A stretch of 64,000 bases of DNA from Aphanomyces cochlioides (GCA_019828595.1 JAHQRK010000001.1:4650001-4714000), one strand, 5' to 3'. Shown: positions 11,901 to 20,662, numbered from the stretch's first letter. Translations and numbers: made by a program. The notes: generated by a model not told the origin, from the sequence alone.

Positions 11901-12013
11901 TGCTCAAAAGCATCACCAACAATTACCACATCGACGAGCTCTGCAGCAAAGCTCACCACTCCATGAACGCCGACGAAATTGATCCCCTCGATTTGGAGGA
12001 CGATCAACTCTAA
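8975..12013 (+). CDS. LINE ORF1 protein
   Basis: 1012 residues from the ATG at 8975; the same frame is open 165 nt further upstream, but that part is host palindrome sequence plus the leader. The first third is rich in Gly, Pro, Ser and acidic residues and looks disordered. A compact region around residues 385-610 (starting near CEAMADAFYKDSGDMDAFIE and including GSLWGSKFPNILIHKK and FLVPKYSRYGNNYYVTF) may be the folded nucleic-acid-binding core. Ala/Lys-rich and acidic linkers follow, and then a helical C-terminus. No CCHC knuckle or RRM is evident. By analogy with other LINEs it should bind the element RNA and form the RNP; that is inference from position only. The stop is 86 bp before ORF2 opens. 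Confidence 0.85.
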   Translation: MSNANSCSELRETNTHGVTIIPGIVSPHPLSSSNQDGGSGVSNVSTPNPRAEVEVEFDPNSVSGDQSASRSTSASPGAPLAGVPGGVNLSGSVVDPQTTVVNLSSEALTQEGEPLGPCACGGCFPGLQLESIPSEGGEKTGSMPALEATRAPPMGTPCGSVYFPPGASSEGRGRYPDLGSRRSNGVPQSPCCGDGMDSPSTPVTGGLAPAFLVTNGTEPAATNRVAPCAEPPRTGEEEEKSQEDVDMVSGDAEGKDSTETEALTDEGNTQIHSEVDGSGDINGQAKPCDTPGEVIQEEQSTNNDNDQSNQDIVDKSVAQGNGAVDPPTAADKIQGDQEQQNAEKANPWTQKTPGKDSASSKKDAKQGNAPKGAKHRNTGAHAVADDDIARCEAMADAFYKDSGDMDAFIENILLTPQSQVYELTVKLSDAYKDWSEKVICDQFVKENPGSLWGSKFPNILIHKKNPQTIVMSSYNLSTCVEMGGTTFRLGGKDFLVPKYSRYGNNYYVTFNKVSHPSMAKAIVKKMAALTKSVIAAFNPTAGQNIKSPHLRVIFKSPAPPAVLVPKSGDALREITITDPSGQPFVVVFQHKIAALNKTLPPSIVSRRAEAKAEKAKAKAAKAAAKSPPSGEKEPEHDGDDHDQDPGTNAEDKADSTEASGDRQDEQPQPTAPSHGSDVDMSGDSNPPNNNGQDKQQEDVEMSTNESPALAPPSEQPKNSLDLQLVTGYRSGPAPKRTLPSSPRLDPLPTSNRFHILEEDDVELSFEDFAVPRIVLEDSSAPRPKKTKGKAKKQRLNKSAAAHLELAKKIIRDKKVEGSITECQRILRDDPQLVAHAMYAQDEDLSLFQSLVATKTIERKMALLKAQGKPHNYKHHVNFMAQYKIHPSEILEELTTDIPEIKRILFALATIDLFLSNRAPDLYTNSEALTVLLNQEATRLPDTNCLTDWSLFALIENFSDNLEKFTLPAPVLSAISMLKSITNNYHIDELCSKAHHSMNADEIDPLDLEDDQL

Positions 12014-12129
12014 GGCTTCTATCCCCTGCTTCAATCCATTTCAACCTCCCCTCTGACCCCTCCATTCTACTCATTTTCATCTGTACTCGTGATGAGTGAC
12101 AACACTTCTCCGATGTCCCAACTGAACTC

Positions 12130-15100
12130 GTGGACTGGGACCCACAAATCATCTCCCTCAACACCAATGGCTTCTCCAACAGTCATCGGTACATCCTCGA
12201 CAAACTATCAAGTGTTCACGACGTTTCCTTTATCCAAGAAACCCGTTTCCGCACGCCAAGTCTCCACGACCGTGTTGCGTTCCATTGGCAACGCATCACA
12301 AACCACGAAGGCTCTTTGTTCTTTGAAGAGCCTATTTACCCTGAAGTATCCACGTCGCCAGCCACTGGAGGTCTGGCTACGTTGATACATCCTCACTCTC
12401 CTTTGAAGAACGCCACTCAAGTCCCTCATGACAACCCAGTGCTTCGTGGTCGTTATCTACAAGTGCGATGTACTCTGGGCCCACTGACAGTCGTTCTCCA
12501 CAATATCTATGCGCCGGCAGCCTTCCAAGAACGAGCAAGTTACTTCGAAGAATTGCCACGCGACTTTCCTTCACATGCGCTCCACATTGTTGGAGGAGAT
12601 TTCAACTGCACTCTCAACAAAGATTTGGATTCGTTGAGACCCAGTACCTCCACCATGGCCGGCACCCTTCAACTGGAACAATGGATGCACAGTTTGTCTC
12701 TGGTGGATCTGTTTCGTCGTCAAAACCCCGTGGCACGAGCCTTCACAAGTCCCACACTCACCAACCGACTCGACTACATCTTTTGTTCGTCCACCTTGGC
12801 GGGTCTTTGTCATTGGAAGGCGACGCACATGCCGCACGTTCCACAAGCTGACCACGTGGCTTGTCGTATCATCACAAAGCGTCAAACATTGCGCCATGGC
12901 TCTGGATCATGGAAAGCTCCAACTTGGCTACTTCGTCTACCACGAGCGGCCGAGATTGTTCATGGATGTCTGGATCGATTTTTGGACAAGTCTCCAACAT
13001 TCCACAATATCTCCAAGGCCTACGACATGCTGGTCAATGATATCCGCTCCCAACTCAAAGAATTCCATTCTCAACGATTGGAGAAACAACGTCTGCCGTT
13101 GAAGAAGTTAGCTGTCGAGATCGCTTCGCTTTTGCAAGTCCCCAACATGCGTCAAGATTCAGTGCTGGTGGATCGAGTGCGAGACCTTCAAAAGCAAATT
13201 CACGAGCTGCAAGATCGAGACAAGCAGTTTCGTCAAGACCAGGCATTCCAACTTCACTTGTATAAAGCAGAGCGCTCGTCCAAGTTCCACTTCATGTCCC
13301 CTGTCCCTACCCCCTTGAAGAAGACAGTCTTCAAAGAGTTGGTGGATGTCAATGGAAATGTTGTCTCCAATCAACAAGGCATGTCTGACGTCCTGGTCGA
13401 CTACTACAAGGACTTGTTTGCAGCTCCCGACGTGCAGCGATCTGGAGACGAAGTGTCGTCATTTCTGACCCCATTGACTCGACACAAGCAACTGCCAGAG
13501 CAAGCCCAGAAAGAGCTGTCGGCTCCCTTGCGCGCCAACGAGTTCTATCATGCTATTCGACACAGCAGTTCGAACTCAGCGCCAGGTCCCAACGCTCTGC
13601 CATTCGAAGTCCTCAAACTTGCACCTCACAAGTGGTCGTTGGTATTGGAGCTGCTATTCACACACCAGCTCCATTCTCACCCTCGCTTGACTCCCATGCA
13701 ACTTGTCAGTACGCTGGTGTTGCTGCACAAGAAAGGCCCCAAGTCACAAGCCAAGAACTATCGGCCCATTAGCCTACTCAACACGGATGTGAAAATCCTG
13801 ACGAGTATTCTGGCTTATCGACTCCAGCGCCACATTCGACACATCATCCACCCGGACCAGCAAGGCTTTATCCGTCGAAGCAATATCCAAACCAATATTG
13901 CACGACTGGATGACATGCTGCACCACATCAAACTACACAGTCCGTCCTCGATGGTGGCACTGCTTGACTTTGAGAAAGCTTTTGATCGCGTGGACCACGC
14001 GTACTTGCTCCGCGTCCTCCGTCACTATGGCTTTCCCGAAACCTTTGTTGACATGGTTCGCGTACTGTACTCGGGCCGCAAGTCTCGCATCTTGGTGAAC
14101 GGCTTCTTGTCCAAGCCAGTTCACATCTCACGCGGTGTGTTGCAAGGTGATCCACTGTCGCCACTTCTGTTTGTGATCGCTTTGGAACCGATGTGCCAAC
14201 TCCTACGGCAACACTCCAACTATGGCATCAAGTGTGGGGATCGCTACCACACTGGGAGTTACTTTGCCGACGACTCGCAACTCTATGCTGCAAATGAGAC
14301 GTGCCTCCACCGGCAGCTTGCATTGGTTCAAACCTTTTGCGACAAGTCTGGTTTCCGACTCAACGTAGACAAGACCCAAATTCTGACCTACAGCCAGTTG
14401 AATGGGAACCTTGCCTCACTACAAGTTACTTCCGACAGTCCCGTGAAGGCTCTTGGTATCTTGGTTGCGCCCAATCTTTCTCCATTGGCACGTTTCAATT
14501 ACGTGTTTGAGAAGTTTGTGGCTCGCTTGTCTTTGTGGCTCTACAAGGCTCGAACCATGGCCGGAAAAGTCACTATCCTGCACAGCATATGTCTGCCTGT
14601 ATTATGGTACCAACTGGCTTTTGTCCCTGCCGACAAAGACCTGGCCAAAAAGATCGACAAGGCCATGCTTCAATTTATGCATGGTGAAGAAATCAACCCA
14701 TCCTCCTCTGTCCATGGCCTCCGTTTGATCAAAAAGGAGATCATATTCATGCCGAAGAAGTCCGGTAGCTTAGGCCTGCACCATGCACTTGCTTTATGGC
14801 AACAACACAACCGCTCTGTCATGATCAGATGCATTCAAGCCATCACCACCCCACCCCGCAAGTCTGCCATGTCCGCCTGGATTACGCCGGGCTATACTCT
14901 CCTCGAGAAGGCTTTTCATCCATGGGGTTCCCCCCGAGATCTCCTCTTGGCAAATGGCTCTTCTGCATTCATCAGACAACTGTACAAGAATCCCAATATC
15001 ACTCCAATGTGGAAAGCCTTATTGAGTAGCTGGTTTGAATCCCGCTGGACTCCGTACGGCTGTCCAAATCACATCTCATCTTTGGATGTTCCCCTTTGGC

Positions 15101-16146
15101 ACAACTCGTATCTGCCTGGACTCGAAGACCTATACGATCAGTGCTCTACATCGACGCAAGACCAAGCCAATGTATTGGCTTCGCTTCACATCACGAAGTT
15201 GTCGCATTTGTTGACTCCGTGTCAGCGAGTTTGGCCAGCTTCGATCTTGTTCGACAAAATCAACCGTGCCTGCCGCCAAGCCAATTTTGTCCCTCCAACG
15301 AAACAATGGATCTCAATCTTGGTGACCAAGTTATCACGATTGTTTGAGATTGTTTCTGAAGAGTATGCTCCCGTGTTCCACTTGCCGACGCCAAGCTCTG
15401 AATGGATGGAATGGCACTGGATGATACACCCTGACTCGAGTCCGATCTTGTTGGCGTTTGCGACTTCGAAATCGGCTAAGATCAGAGCTTCTCCAGCTGC
15501 CAGCTCGTCCATTCTTCCTACCAAGCATCTCAACCTGCCATCCAACTTTTACGAAGACCCCAAGCGCCTTACCCAACTTGCCGCCTTCCTCCAACCCGAC
15601 CACATTCTCCCTCGATATGGAGAGTTCATTTTCAAGACCCTTCTCCGCGCCAACGCCATGCAATATCTGTTTCAGTACCAAGACCCCAAGCCGACGTGTG
15701 TCTTCTGTCGTGTCAATGAGACGTACGAGCATTTCCTGTTCTCTTGTGGATATGGTCAATCTGTTTGGTATTCCTTCAAGACAATCCAGCGACTGCTCGA
15801 GTGTTCCTTTCCGTCGACTTGTCTGGAAATGTTCTACGAGACGCCCAAGCCGTCCGATGGATACTACATCCGTGGCTATCTGAAGATCTGGCCGATTGTC
15901 CGAGCCTGCGTGTATTATCAAATATGGCTCCAACGTGCCGATCGCACCTTTCGACCCGACCTCACAGCGAAGAGTCCGATGGAAGTTGCCATTCATGCTG
16001 CCTCTTTGATCAAGCTACATCTACAACAGCTCCTGGTTGATCTCCCTCTCAAGAAGGGATACACCAAGGTATTCAATGTGCTCAAGCATCTATCTTCGGA
16101 CCCCTGGTTATGTCAACACATCATTCCTAACAGCGTCGTTTCATGA
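12130..16146 (+). CDS. LINE ORF2: endonuclease / reverse transcriptase
   Basis: About 1338 residues. N-terminal APE-type endonuclease shows the expected signature residues in order: SLNTNGFS, FIQETRF, HNIYAP, VGGDFNC, NRLDYIF and ADHVACR. The reverse transcriptase follows (KNYRPISLLN, DFEKAFDRVDH, GVLQGDPLSPLLF, YFADDSQLY as the catalytic box). Near residue 1195 is a zf-RVT finger of the form CVFC-x7-H-x4-C. Its role is to nick target DNA and copy the element RNA from the nicked end. The frame is open from 12100 after a TGA but contains no ATG before the endonuclease begins. The position used here is a GTG at 12130, just ahead of DWDPQIISLN. ORF2 is in a different frame from ORF1. All catalytic motifs appear intact. 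Confidence 0.92.
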   Translation: MDWDPQIISLNTNGFSNSHRYILDKLSSVHDVSFIQETRFRTPSLHDRVAFHWQRITNHEGSLFFEEPIYPEVSTSPATGGLATLIHPHSPLKNATQVPHDNPVLRGRYLQVRCTLGPLTVVLHNIYAPAAFQERASYFEELPRDFPSHALHIVGGDFNCTLNKDLDSLRPSTSTMAGTLQLEQWMHSLSLVDLFRRQNPVARAFTSPTLTNRLDYIFCSSTLAGLCHWKATHMPHVPQADHVACRIITKRQTLRHGSGSWKAPTWLLRLPRAAEIVHGCLDRFLDKSPTFHNISKAYDMLVNDIRSQLKEFHSQRLEKQRLPLKKLAVEIASLLQVPNMRQDSVLVDRVRDLQKQIHELQDRDKQFRQDQAFQLHLYKAERSSKFHFMSPVPTPLKKTVFKELVDVNGNVVSNQQGMSDVLVDYYKDLFAAPDVQRSGDEVSSFLTPLTRHKQLPEQAQKELSAPLRANEFYHAIRHSSSNSAPGPNALPFEVLKLAPHKWSLVLELLFTHQLHSHPRLTPMQLVSTLVLLHKKGPKSQAKNYRPISLLNTDVKILTSILAYRLQRHIRHIIHPDQQGFIRRSNIQTNIARLDDMLHHIKLHSPSSMVALLDFEKAFDRVDHAYLLRVLRHYGFPETFVDMVRVLYSGRKSRILVNGFLSKPVHISRGVLQGDPLSPLLFVIALEPMCQLLRQHSNYGIKCGDRYHTGSYFADDSQLYAANETCLHRQLALVQTFCDKSGFRLNVDKTQILTYSQLNGNLASLQVTSDSPVKALGILVAPNLSPLARFNYVFEKFVARLSLWLYKARTMAGKVTILHSICLPVLWYQLAFVPADKDLAKKIDKAMLQFMHGEEINPSSSVHGLRLIKKEIIFMPKKSGSLGLHHALALWQQHNRSVMIRCIQAITTPPRKSAMSAWITPGYTLLEKAFHPWGSPRDLLLANGSSAFIRQLYKNPNITPMWKALLSSWFESRWTPYGCPNHISSLDVPLWHNSYLPGLEDLYDQCSTSTQDQANVLASLHITKLSHLLTPCQRVWPASILFDKINRACRQANFVPPTKQWISILVTKLSRLFEIVSEEYAPVFHLPTPSSEWMEWHWMIHPDSSPILLAFATSKSAKIRASPAASSSILPTKHLNLPSNFYEDPKRLTQLAAFLQPDHILPRYGEFIFKTLLRANAMQYLFQYQDPKPTCVFCRVNETYEHFLFSCGYGQSVWYSFKTIQRLLECSFPSTCLEMFYETPKPSDGYYIRGYLKIWPIVRACVYYQIWLQRADRTFRPDLTAKSPMEVAIHAASLIKLHLQQLLVDLPLKKGYTKVFNVLKHLSSDPWLCQHIIPNSVVS

Positions 16147-16166
16147 GTGAGCTAACGGCTCACTCA
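16144..16166 (+). other. 3' UTR hairpin of the LINE overlapping the ORF2 stop
   Basis: TGAGTGAGC at 16144-16152 is perfectly complementary to GCTCACTCA at 16158-16166, with a 5-nt loop TAACG. The ORF2 stop TGA forms the base of the stem. Stringent LINEs use a 3' stem-loop for recognition by their own reverse transcriptase; that function here is inferred. Confidence 0.7.
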
Positions 16167-16292
16167 CTTCATCTCCTGTTCAATGACCATTTTGCCATAT
16201 TCTGTTTTCCAAGTTCTATTTATACAGTACGAGGCAAATTAGTAAGTCATTAGGGCCTTTGCTCAAAAATAAGGTTAATACAACTCATTTAA

Positions 16293-16307
16293 CCATGGAT
16301 TTCAGAC
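16293..16307 (+). repeat. target-site duplication, right copy
   Basis: Second copy of the 15-bp CCATGGATTTCAGAC. From here the host sequence resumes ('ctggcttccctgg') exactly as in the left palindrome arm read in reverse from 6142. Confidence 0.92.
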
Positions 16308-16590
16308 CTGGCTTCCCTGGCAATACCCAACTTGACGCCAAGGATTCGACAAGTCCAACTAAAGTGCTGAGACCCGTGACTCAGCGCAGAGGAGATCAGG
16401 ATGTCTACTTCAGTTCTATAGCCACATTCCCTGTGGTCTTTGAATTGTCTATTTGTCGCATTGTGTGGCCCAAACTCGAGGCGAAACAAGGGATAAGCCT
16501 GTATGTCGTTGCCCTATTGACTATCGTATTCCCCGGAATCCTGCTCTTGGGTGATCGATGGTTTGACAGAGTGGTGGCCGAGTACTTGTT
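16308..16590 (-). repeat. palindrome 1, right arm (distal part)
   Basis: Reverse complement of about 5848-6142 but with clear differences: a 10-bp duplication ('atccatcctg') in the left arm, an indel near 16465, several substitutions, and a diverged stretch near 16540. It ends against the KDM5 fragment at about 16597. Confidence 0.8.
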
Positions 16591-16596
16591 GAGGTT

Positions 16597-17281
16597 GTGC
16601 ATTTCGCCAAGGCATGAGCCACCTGACGTCGAAACGGCCTTTCAGACCAAGTTTGAAACAAATGATCGGGTTGATATCGCGAGGAAATGCATTACAGATC
16701 AAAGTTCCAGAACCAAACGACTTGAAAGTATTGGTATCACTTGGAAATGACTTACTTGCAGAAATAGTTGATTTTGTGCGTCATTTCTTGCACCAGTGTT
16801 CGCTCGAGTCCATGCTGACACATGTCGACCAATTGAAAGAAGAACTACAGGCCAAAGGGAGTGCTGTAAACACTTGTTCTACTTGAGTCAGCCCACCAAA
16901 AATTACGTACAATGCAGTGGTTTTTGCGTGCATGTTGTTTGATATTCGAGCCGTCACCAGCGCCAAGGTATGTACATGTTGTGTATGTTGAAACCAATTT
17001 TAATTCTTAGGTATTCGCAGCTGTTAATTTTACTGTCAGACGCCAAGCAAGACAAACTTGAGTTTTCGACTTTGGAATTGCAGCGTTTTTATCATGAGCT
17101 GGAGCACAATGTTGAGCGAGCCATTCAGTGGGTTGCACAAGTGAAAGCGTTGCGTATGGACAGTCAAAATTTAATGCACTTGAAGGACGAAGCCGGAGAA
17201 ATTTCTCAATATCTACAGCTTCCTGCTGCTGCTATCACCAACTTTAACATTGCGTTCAAGTTTCATATAGGAGCGCGATAG
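16597..17281 (+). pseudogene. KDM5-like gene, 3'-end fragment (inverted copy)
   Basis: Matches the minus-strand KDM5-like gene at 30723-31420 in opposite orientation. It starts in the last PHD finger region ([13 protein letters not shown] equivalent), continues through the [16 protein letters not shown] helix region and ends with the same C-terminus (FKFHIGAR then TAG). The intron after SPAPR (about 16975-17011, 'gtatgtacatg' to 'ttcttag') is retained, so this is a DNA-level copy and not a processed pseudogene. A small deletion near 16868 shifts the frame after SAVNTCST. No promoter or upstream exons accompany it. Confidence 0.8.
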
Positions 17282-17540
17282 AATTGGCAGCAAACATTTT
17301 TTCATCATCAGCAAGAATTTTCACTTCAATTTCGGCTCGTTAGTATTGAGTTTGGACATGTAAAAGCAATGTCAGTTGTTTCACATTTTGACCAAGTCAA
17401 AAGACCTCAGGACTCGACACTGTGACGAATGTTAGCATCATTACGCTTTTGCATGAGTCAAACTTTGTGAAATCCAGTAGCCGACCGAGGAAACAGAGAT
17501 AACATCCGACTGATTCTCTCTCAGCTCTAAACCCCAGATT
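17282..17540 (+). repeat. copy of KDM5-like 3' flank
   Basis: Non-coding DNA matching about 30421-30722 in reverse orientation. It shows that the duplicated block extended about 260 bp past the KDM5 stop codon before the homology ends at 'ctaaaccccagatta'. Confidence 0.75.
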
Positions 17541-18747
17541 ACCAAGTCAAAGAGGAATGTTGAAGAGACTAAATGCTGGAATGTGCATAGGTGCAGTTTC
17601 AATCAGCCTTTCCTTGGCAATGTTTAACACTTCTTTCATCTGGGAATTAACTTACATTTCCTGAGTGTGTTGAATGGTATTCTGTATGTAAACTCTGCAC
17701 CTCTATTTGCTCTGAATCTTTGAAATCTTCCTCAAGAGCATGTAAACAAATCCATGGCCTTATGTGAATTTCATTTGCAATTACTAATTGCATGAAAGAA
17801 AATTTCAAGGTAATAATTGAAGATATCACTGGGTGCGATGAATAAGGTTTTCACGTAGGTGCTGTTGATATTTGGTCGGATGCTGTAGAAGACGAATGGA
17901 GTTTTGGTAATTACTTCGACAAAATTCTCGTGGATGCGTTAGTAGGATGAAATCCATGCATCACAGTTAGCTGGTTGCCATAATCTTTACGGTTGTGAAA
18001 ATCAGTTTTCATTTCTATGACTCATTTAGGTAGACAATGCCATTTGAAAACAGCTTTATGGGAGGATTGAGGCGAGATGATCTCTAAGATTCACTCTCCT
18101 TTGAATTTCTGCTCTAGGCTGAATGCCTTTACGACGAAACTAGCGTGGTTAAATGTAGTCACCTTTGTTGAGATCTAGTCGACTATGAAGAACCAATGAC
18201 TTCAGCCATTTGTGGACTTCATTCAAAACTTGATGTAATTTATGCGTATTTCCAACTCAATCGTAGCGCACTGAAAGTTACATGGCGATTTCATAAACAA
18301 CTTGGCATTTTACGAGTCATTACTGAAATGAGAAATCTTATATTTGACAGTCGTCTGAATGAATATCTCCCCGAAATATTTGACATGAATGCTGGAGATC
18401 GAATTTTTCCTTTCGTCGAGCAATATCAAACAAATTAAGCGCAAACTTCACGAAGTCCTTTGCAAGGAGACATCACAGCAAACTCCCGATCCATGTCACT
18501 GTCAGACGAACACAAAACGTTTGAAGACCATCCCTTCAGGGAATTGAATCTCCTTCAAGAGCAGCAAATAGCGCGCTAGAACAAAATTATCGACACTGAC
18601 AGTCAAGAATTCTAGCCTGTCCATAATAACCAAGCAGCACCAAATTATGACATCCAGCCTGCGGTAACGCTGGAAGATTCCCCAATTTACCTAAGCTATC
18701 GGTCACACAGGCCTTGACAGGACTTGATGATGAATTTCAGCCTATGG
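17541..18747. other. no gene recognised
   Basis: AT-rich DNA without a convincing gene. An 80-codon frame at 18196-18438 contains SKLDVIYAYFQLNRSALKV and could be a decayed exon, but it has no recognisable domain and no copy elsewhere in the window. Confidence 0.4.
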
Positions 18748-19161
18748 TTAGTCGTTAATGTCATAAAATCTAAAGTTAACCAATCAACATAATGATAGAG
18801 TTGTATTAATCACGAATCACAGTGTAATCTATTTATCTTGATTAATATATGTCTGTTCGGACATATCAGAAGGAACATTTGGATTTGTCCGTGTTGACAT
18901 ATATTTCACGGCACTATTTAGCGTATTTCATTGGTGGAATCGACACCCAGTCGCACTTTTTGTGTTGATTCCGCCAATGAAATACGGTAAATAGTGCCGT
19001 GAAATATATGTCAACACGGACAAATTCAAATGTTCCTTCTGATATGTCCGAACAGATATATATTAATCAAGATAAATGGATTACACTGTGATTCGTGATT
19101 AATACAACTCTATCATTATGTTGATTGGTTGACTTTAGATTTATTGCCTTAAACGTCTAAC
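18748..19161. mobile_element. foldback MITE, about 414 bp
   Basis: An almost perfect palindrome centred near 18954, with arms of about 200 bp. Landmarks are 'aaatctaaagttaacc' at 18767 with its complement ending at 19142, and the matching 'ttcattggtggaatcgacac' region and its complement at the centre. It has no coding capacity. A related element is at 29565-29846. The structure fits a miniature inverted-repeat (foldback) DNA transposon; the parent transposase is not in the window. Its right end lies about 90 bp upstream of the CstF-64 start codon. Confidence 0.85.
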
Positions 19162-19249
19162 GATTGGCTCAAATATGTCATGCCGTCCATTTTGACGAAT
19201 CAAAATGCAATAAAATTTCTTCAGAAATTGTTTTTTCAAAGTTGCGGCT

Positions 19250-20294
19250 ATGAGCAATGCCAAGAGCCGTATGGGAACTGCCAAGGAGCGCAGTGTCTTT
19301 GGTACGTGCATGGAACCGGGTCCCGTAGAGGATGATTTGTGGGTTAGTGGGCAATATTCCATACGATGTGACGGAAGAAATGCTCAAAGATATCTTTTCT
19401 GAAGTTGGTCCAGTGTTGAATTTTCGGTGAGCACCATGGACTGAAACGAGCAGACATGATGTTTTGTTGTTAGACTCGTGACAGACCGAGACACGGGAAA
19501 ACCAAAAGGGTATGGGTTCTGTGAATATAGCGATGGCGCAACTGCATTGAGTGCGATGCGTAACCTCAACGGCCACGAAGTAAATGGACGCAATTTGCGC
19601 GTGGATTTTGCCGACGGTGGAGAAAAACAAGTGACAGAACGAGACAGATCGAGTGGTGTGACGGGAGAAGCATTGATAAAAAGCATTGAGAGCGCAATTG
19701 CATCGCAAAGCCGTGTGGCTTTGTACGATATGCTCGTTGCTTTCCAAGAATATGCCCGAACGAAACCCGATGCCACCAAACATCTCTTGGGGCTTCATCC
19801 TGTTCTAGTCCACGCAATCATCGAATGCTTCAAGACGCTTAATATTTCCATGACAAGTTTGCCACCTGTGTTAAAGGTACTTGCAAAACAAGAATATTAG
19901 GTGACTGAGATTGTGGCTGTAGACTCCATCTCAACCACCACCCATGCGCGGCTCCCGTGCAGCTCCACCGCCTGCTGCTGGGGGCATTTTGGGCCTTGCC
20001 CCTCCAACTGCCATGATGCATTCAATGCCCCCACCACAGCAACCAATTCCTGGTCAATCAAGTCGATCTGCCGCTCGGGATCCTCGTGCCCAACGGCGAG
20101 ATCCGCGTTTGAGTGGCAAGCGAGACGGTGGTGCAATGTCGCAGCATATGGATGTCAAGCGCACAAAACAAGAAGAAAATGTGGCAGACATGGCGCGAGG
20201 CATGACGGCTGAAAAACTTTCGTTGTTACCACCGAACGAACGTCAAATGCTCATTGCATTCATGGAACAGAATGGCATTCCCTATAGCTCGTAA
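19250..20294 (+). CDS. CSTF2: cleavage stimulation factor 64-kDa subunit (CstF-64)
   Basis: Four exons joined by eye (19250-19301, 19348-19426, 19474-19876, 19923-20294) give 301 residues, with introns of 46, 47 and 46 nt. Residues about 16-95 form an RRM: RNP2 is VFVGNIP, RNP1 is KGYGFCEY, ending [10 protein letters not shown] hinge-type helical domain follows (about 115-180, [36 protein letters not shown]), then a Pro/Gly/Arg-rich linker ([17 protein letters not shown]), and the short helical C-terminal domain ([18 protein letters not shown]). This is the full CstF-64 order, shorter than the animal protein. The family binds the GU-rich downstream element during mRNA 3'-end processing in the nucleus. 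The ATG at 19250 places the RRM at the usual distance from the N-terminus. Confidence 0.92.
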
Positions 20295-20388
20295 GCCAAG
20301 TGACTGCAATCTACTACTCAAGTGTACTCATTTATTCGCAAGCGCAAGCAGCACCAAATCTAGCCATAAATATGATGAATACGAGCAC

Positions 20389-20662
20389 ATGTCGGTCCCT
20401 ATTGAATTCATTGAAGATATCAGACCCGACACGATTCAGAGAGGATATAGCCTTTATTGTCGTGGGGTTACTTTTGATGATGAGAAACCTCCTGGAAAGG
20501 GGCATTTTTCGCTCGTTCAGTTTGAACCGAGCTTTCAAGAATTGATCAATAAGATAAGGCAGCATCAATGCGAGCGAGTAAGTTTGTTGCATGTTGGGGT
20601 CGAACAACTGCCAAGGTCACTTTTTGCTGAGGCATGCACCAGTTTTACCCTATGGATGCTTA
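20389..20662 (+). CDS. hypothetical small protein or gene fragment
   Basis: An open stretch starting MSVPIEFIEDIRPDTIQRG has even amino-acid composition and ends in a consensus splice donor (CGA|gtaagt near 20577). No downstream exon is certain; splicing to 20645 would give a stop a few codons later (FYPMDA). I do not recognise the family. It lies about 95 bp past the CstF-64 stop codon in the same orientation and could be the beginning of a truncated gene. Confidence 0.3.

Larger units (their letters stand above)
8912..16292 (+). mobile_element. complete non-LTR retrotransposon (LINE, L1/Tx1-like)
   Basis: A 7381-bp insertion bounded by a perfect 15-bp target-site duplication. It contains a short 5' leader, a 1012-residue ORF1, a 1338-residue ORF2 with apurinic endonuclease, reverse transcriptase and CCHC zf-RVT domains, and a 3' tail of about 146 bp that includes a 9-bp hairpin. 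No poly-A tract is present at the 3' end, which reads 'ggttaatacaactcatttaa'. Endonuclease type, FADD reverse transcriptase motif and C-terminal zf-RVT finger point to the L1/Tx1 group; clade needs a tree. Both ORFs are long and uninterrupted and the target duplication is perfect, so the insertion is young. GC content is higher than in the flanks, particularly 9.1-9.7 kb. Confidence 0.93.

Noticed and set aside
12377..15996. Opposite-strand frames inside the LINE, the longest 220 codons
   Set aside because: They are shadows of ORF2 on the complementary strand, with no start context or domain.
16597..17281. KDM5 fragment as a processed (reverse-transcribed) pseudogene made by the neighbouring LINE
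   Set aside because: It keeps an intron and 260 bp of 3' flanking DNA and has no poly-A tail or target duplication, so it was copied as DNA.
19178..19798. Minus-strand 206-codon frame over the CstF-64 gene
   Set aside because: The plus strand encodes an unmistakable RRM and hinge domain across introns. The minus frame is chance.
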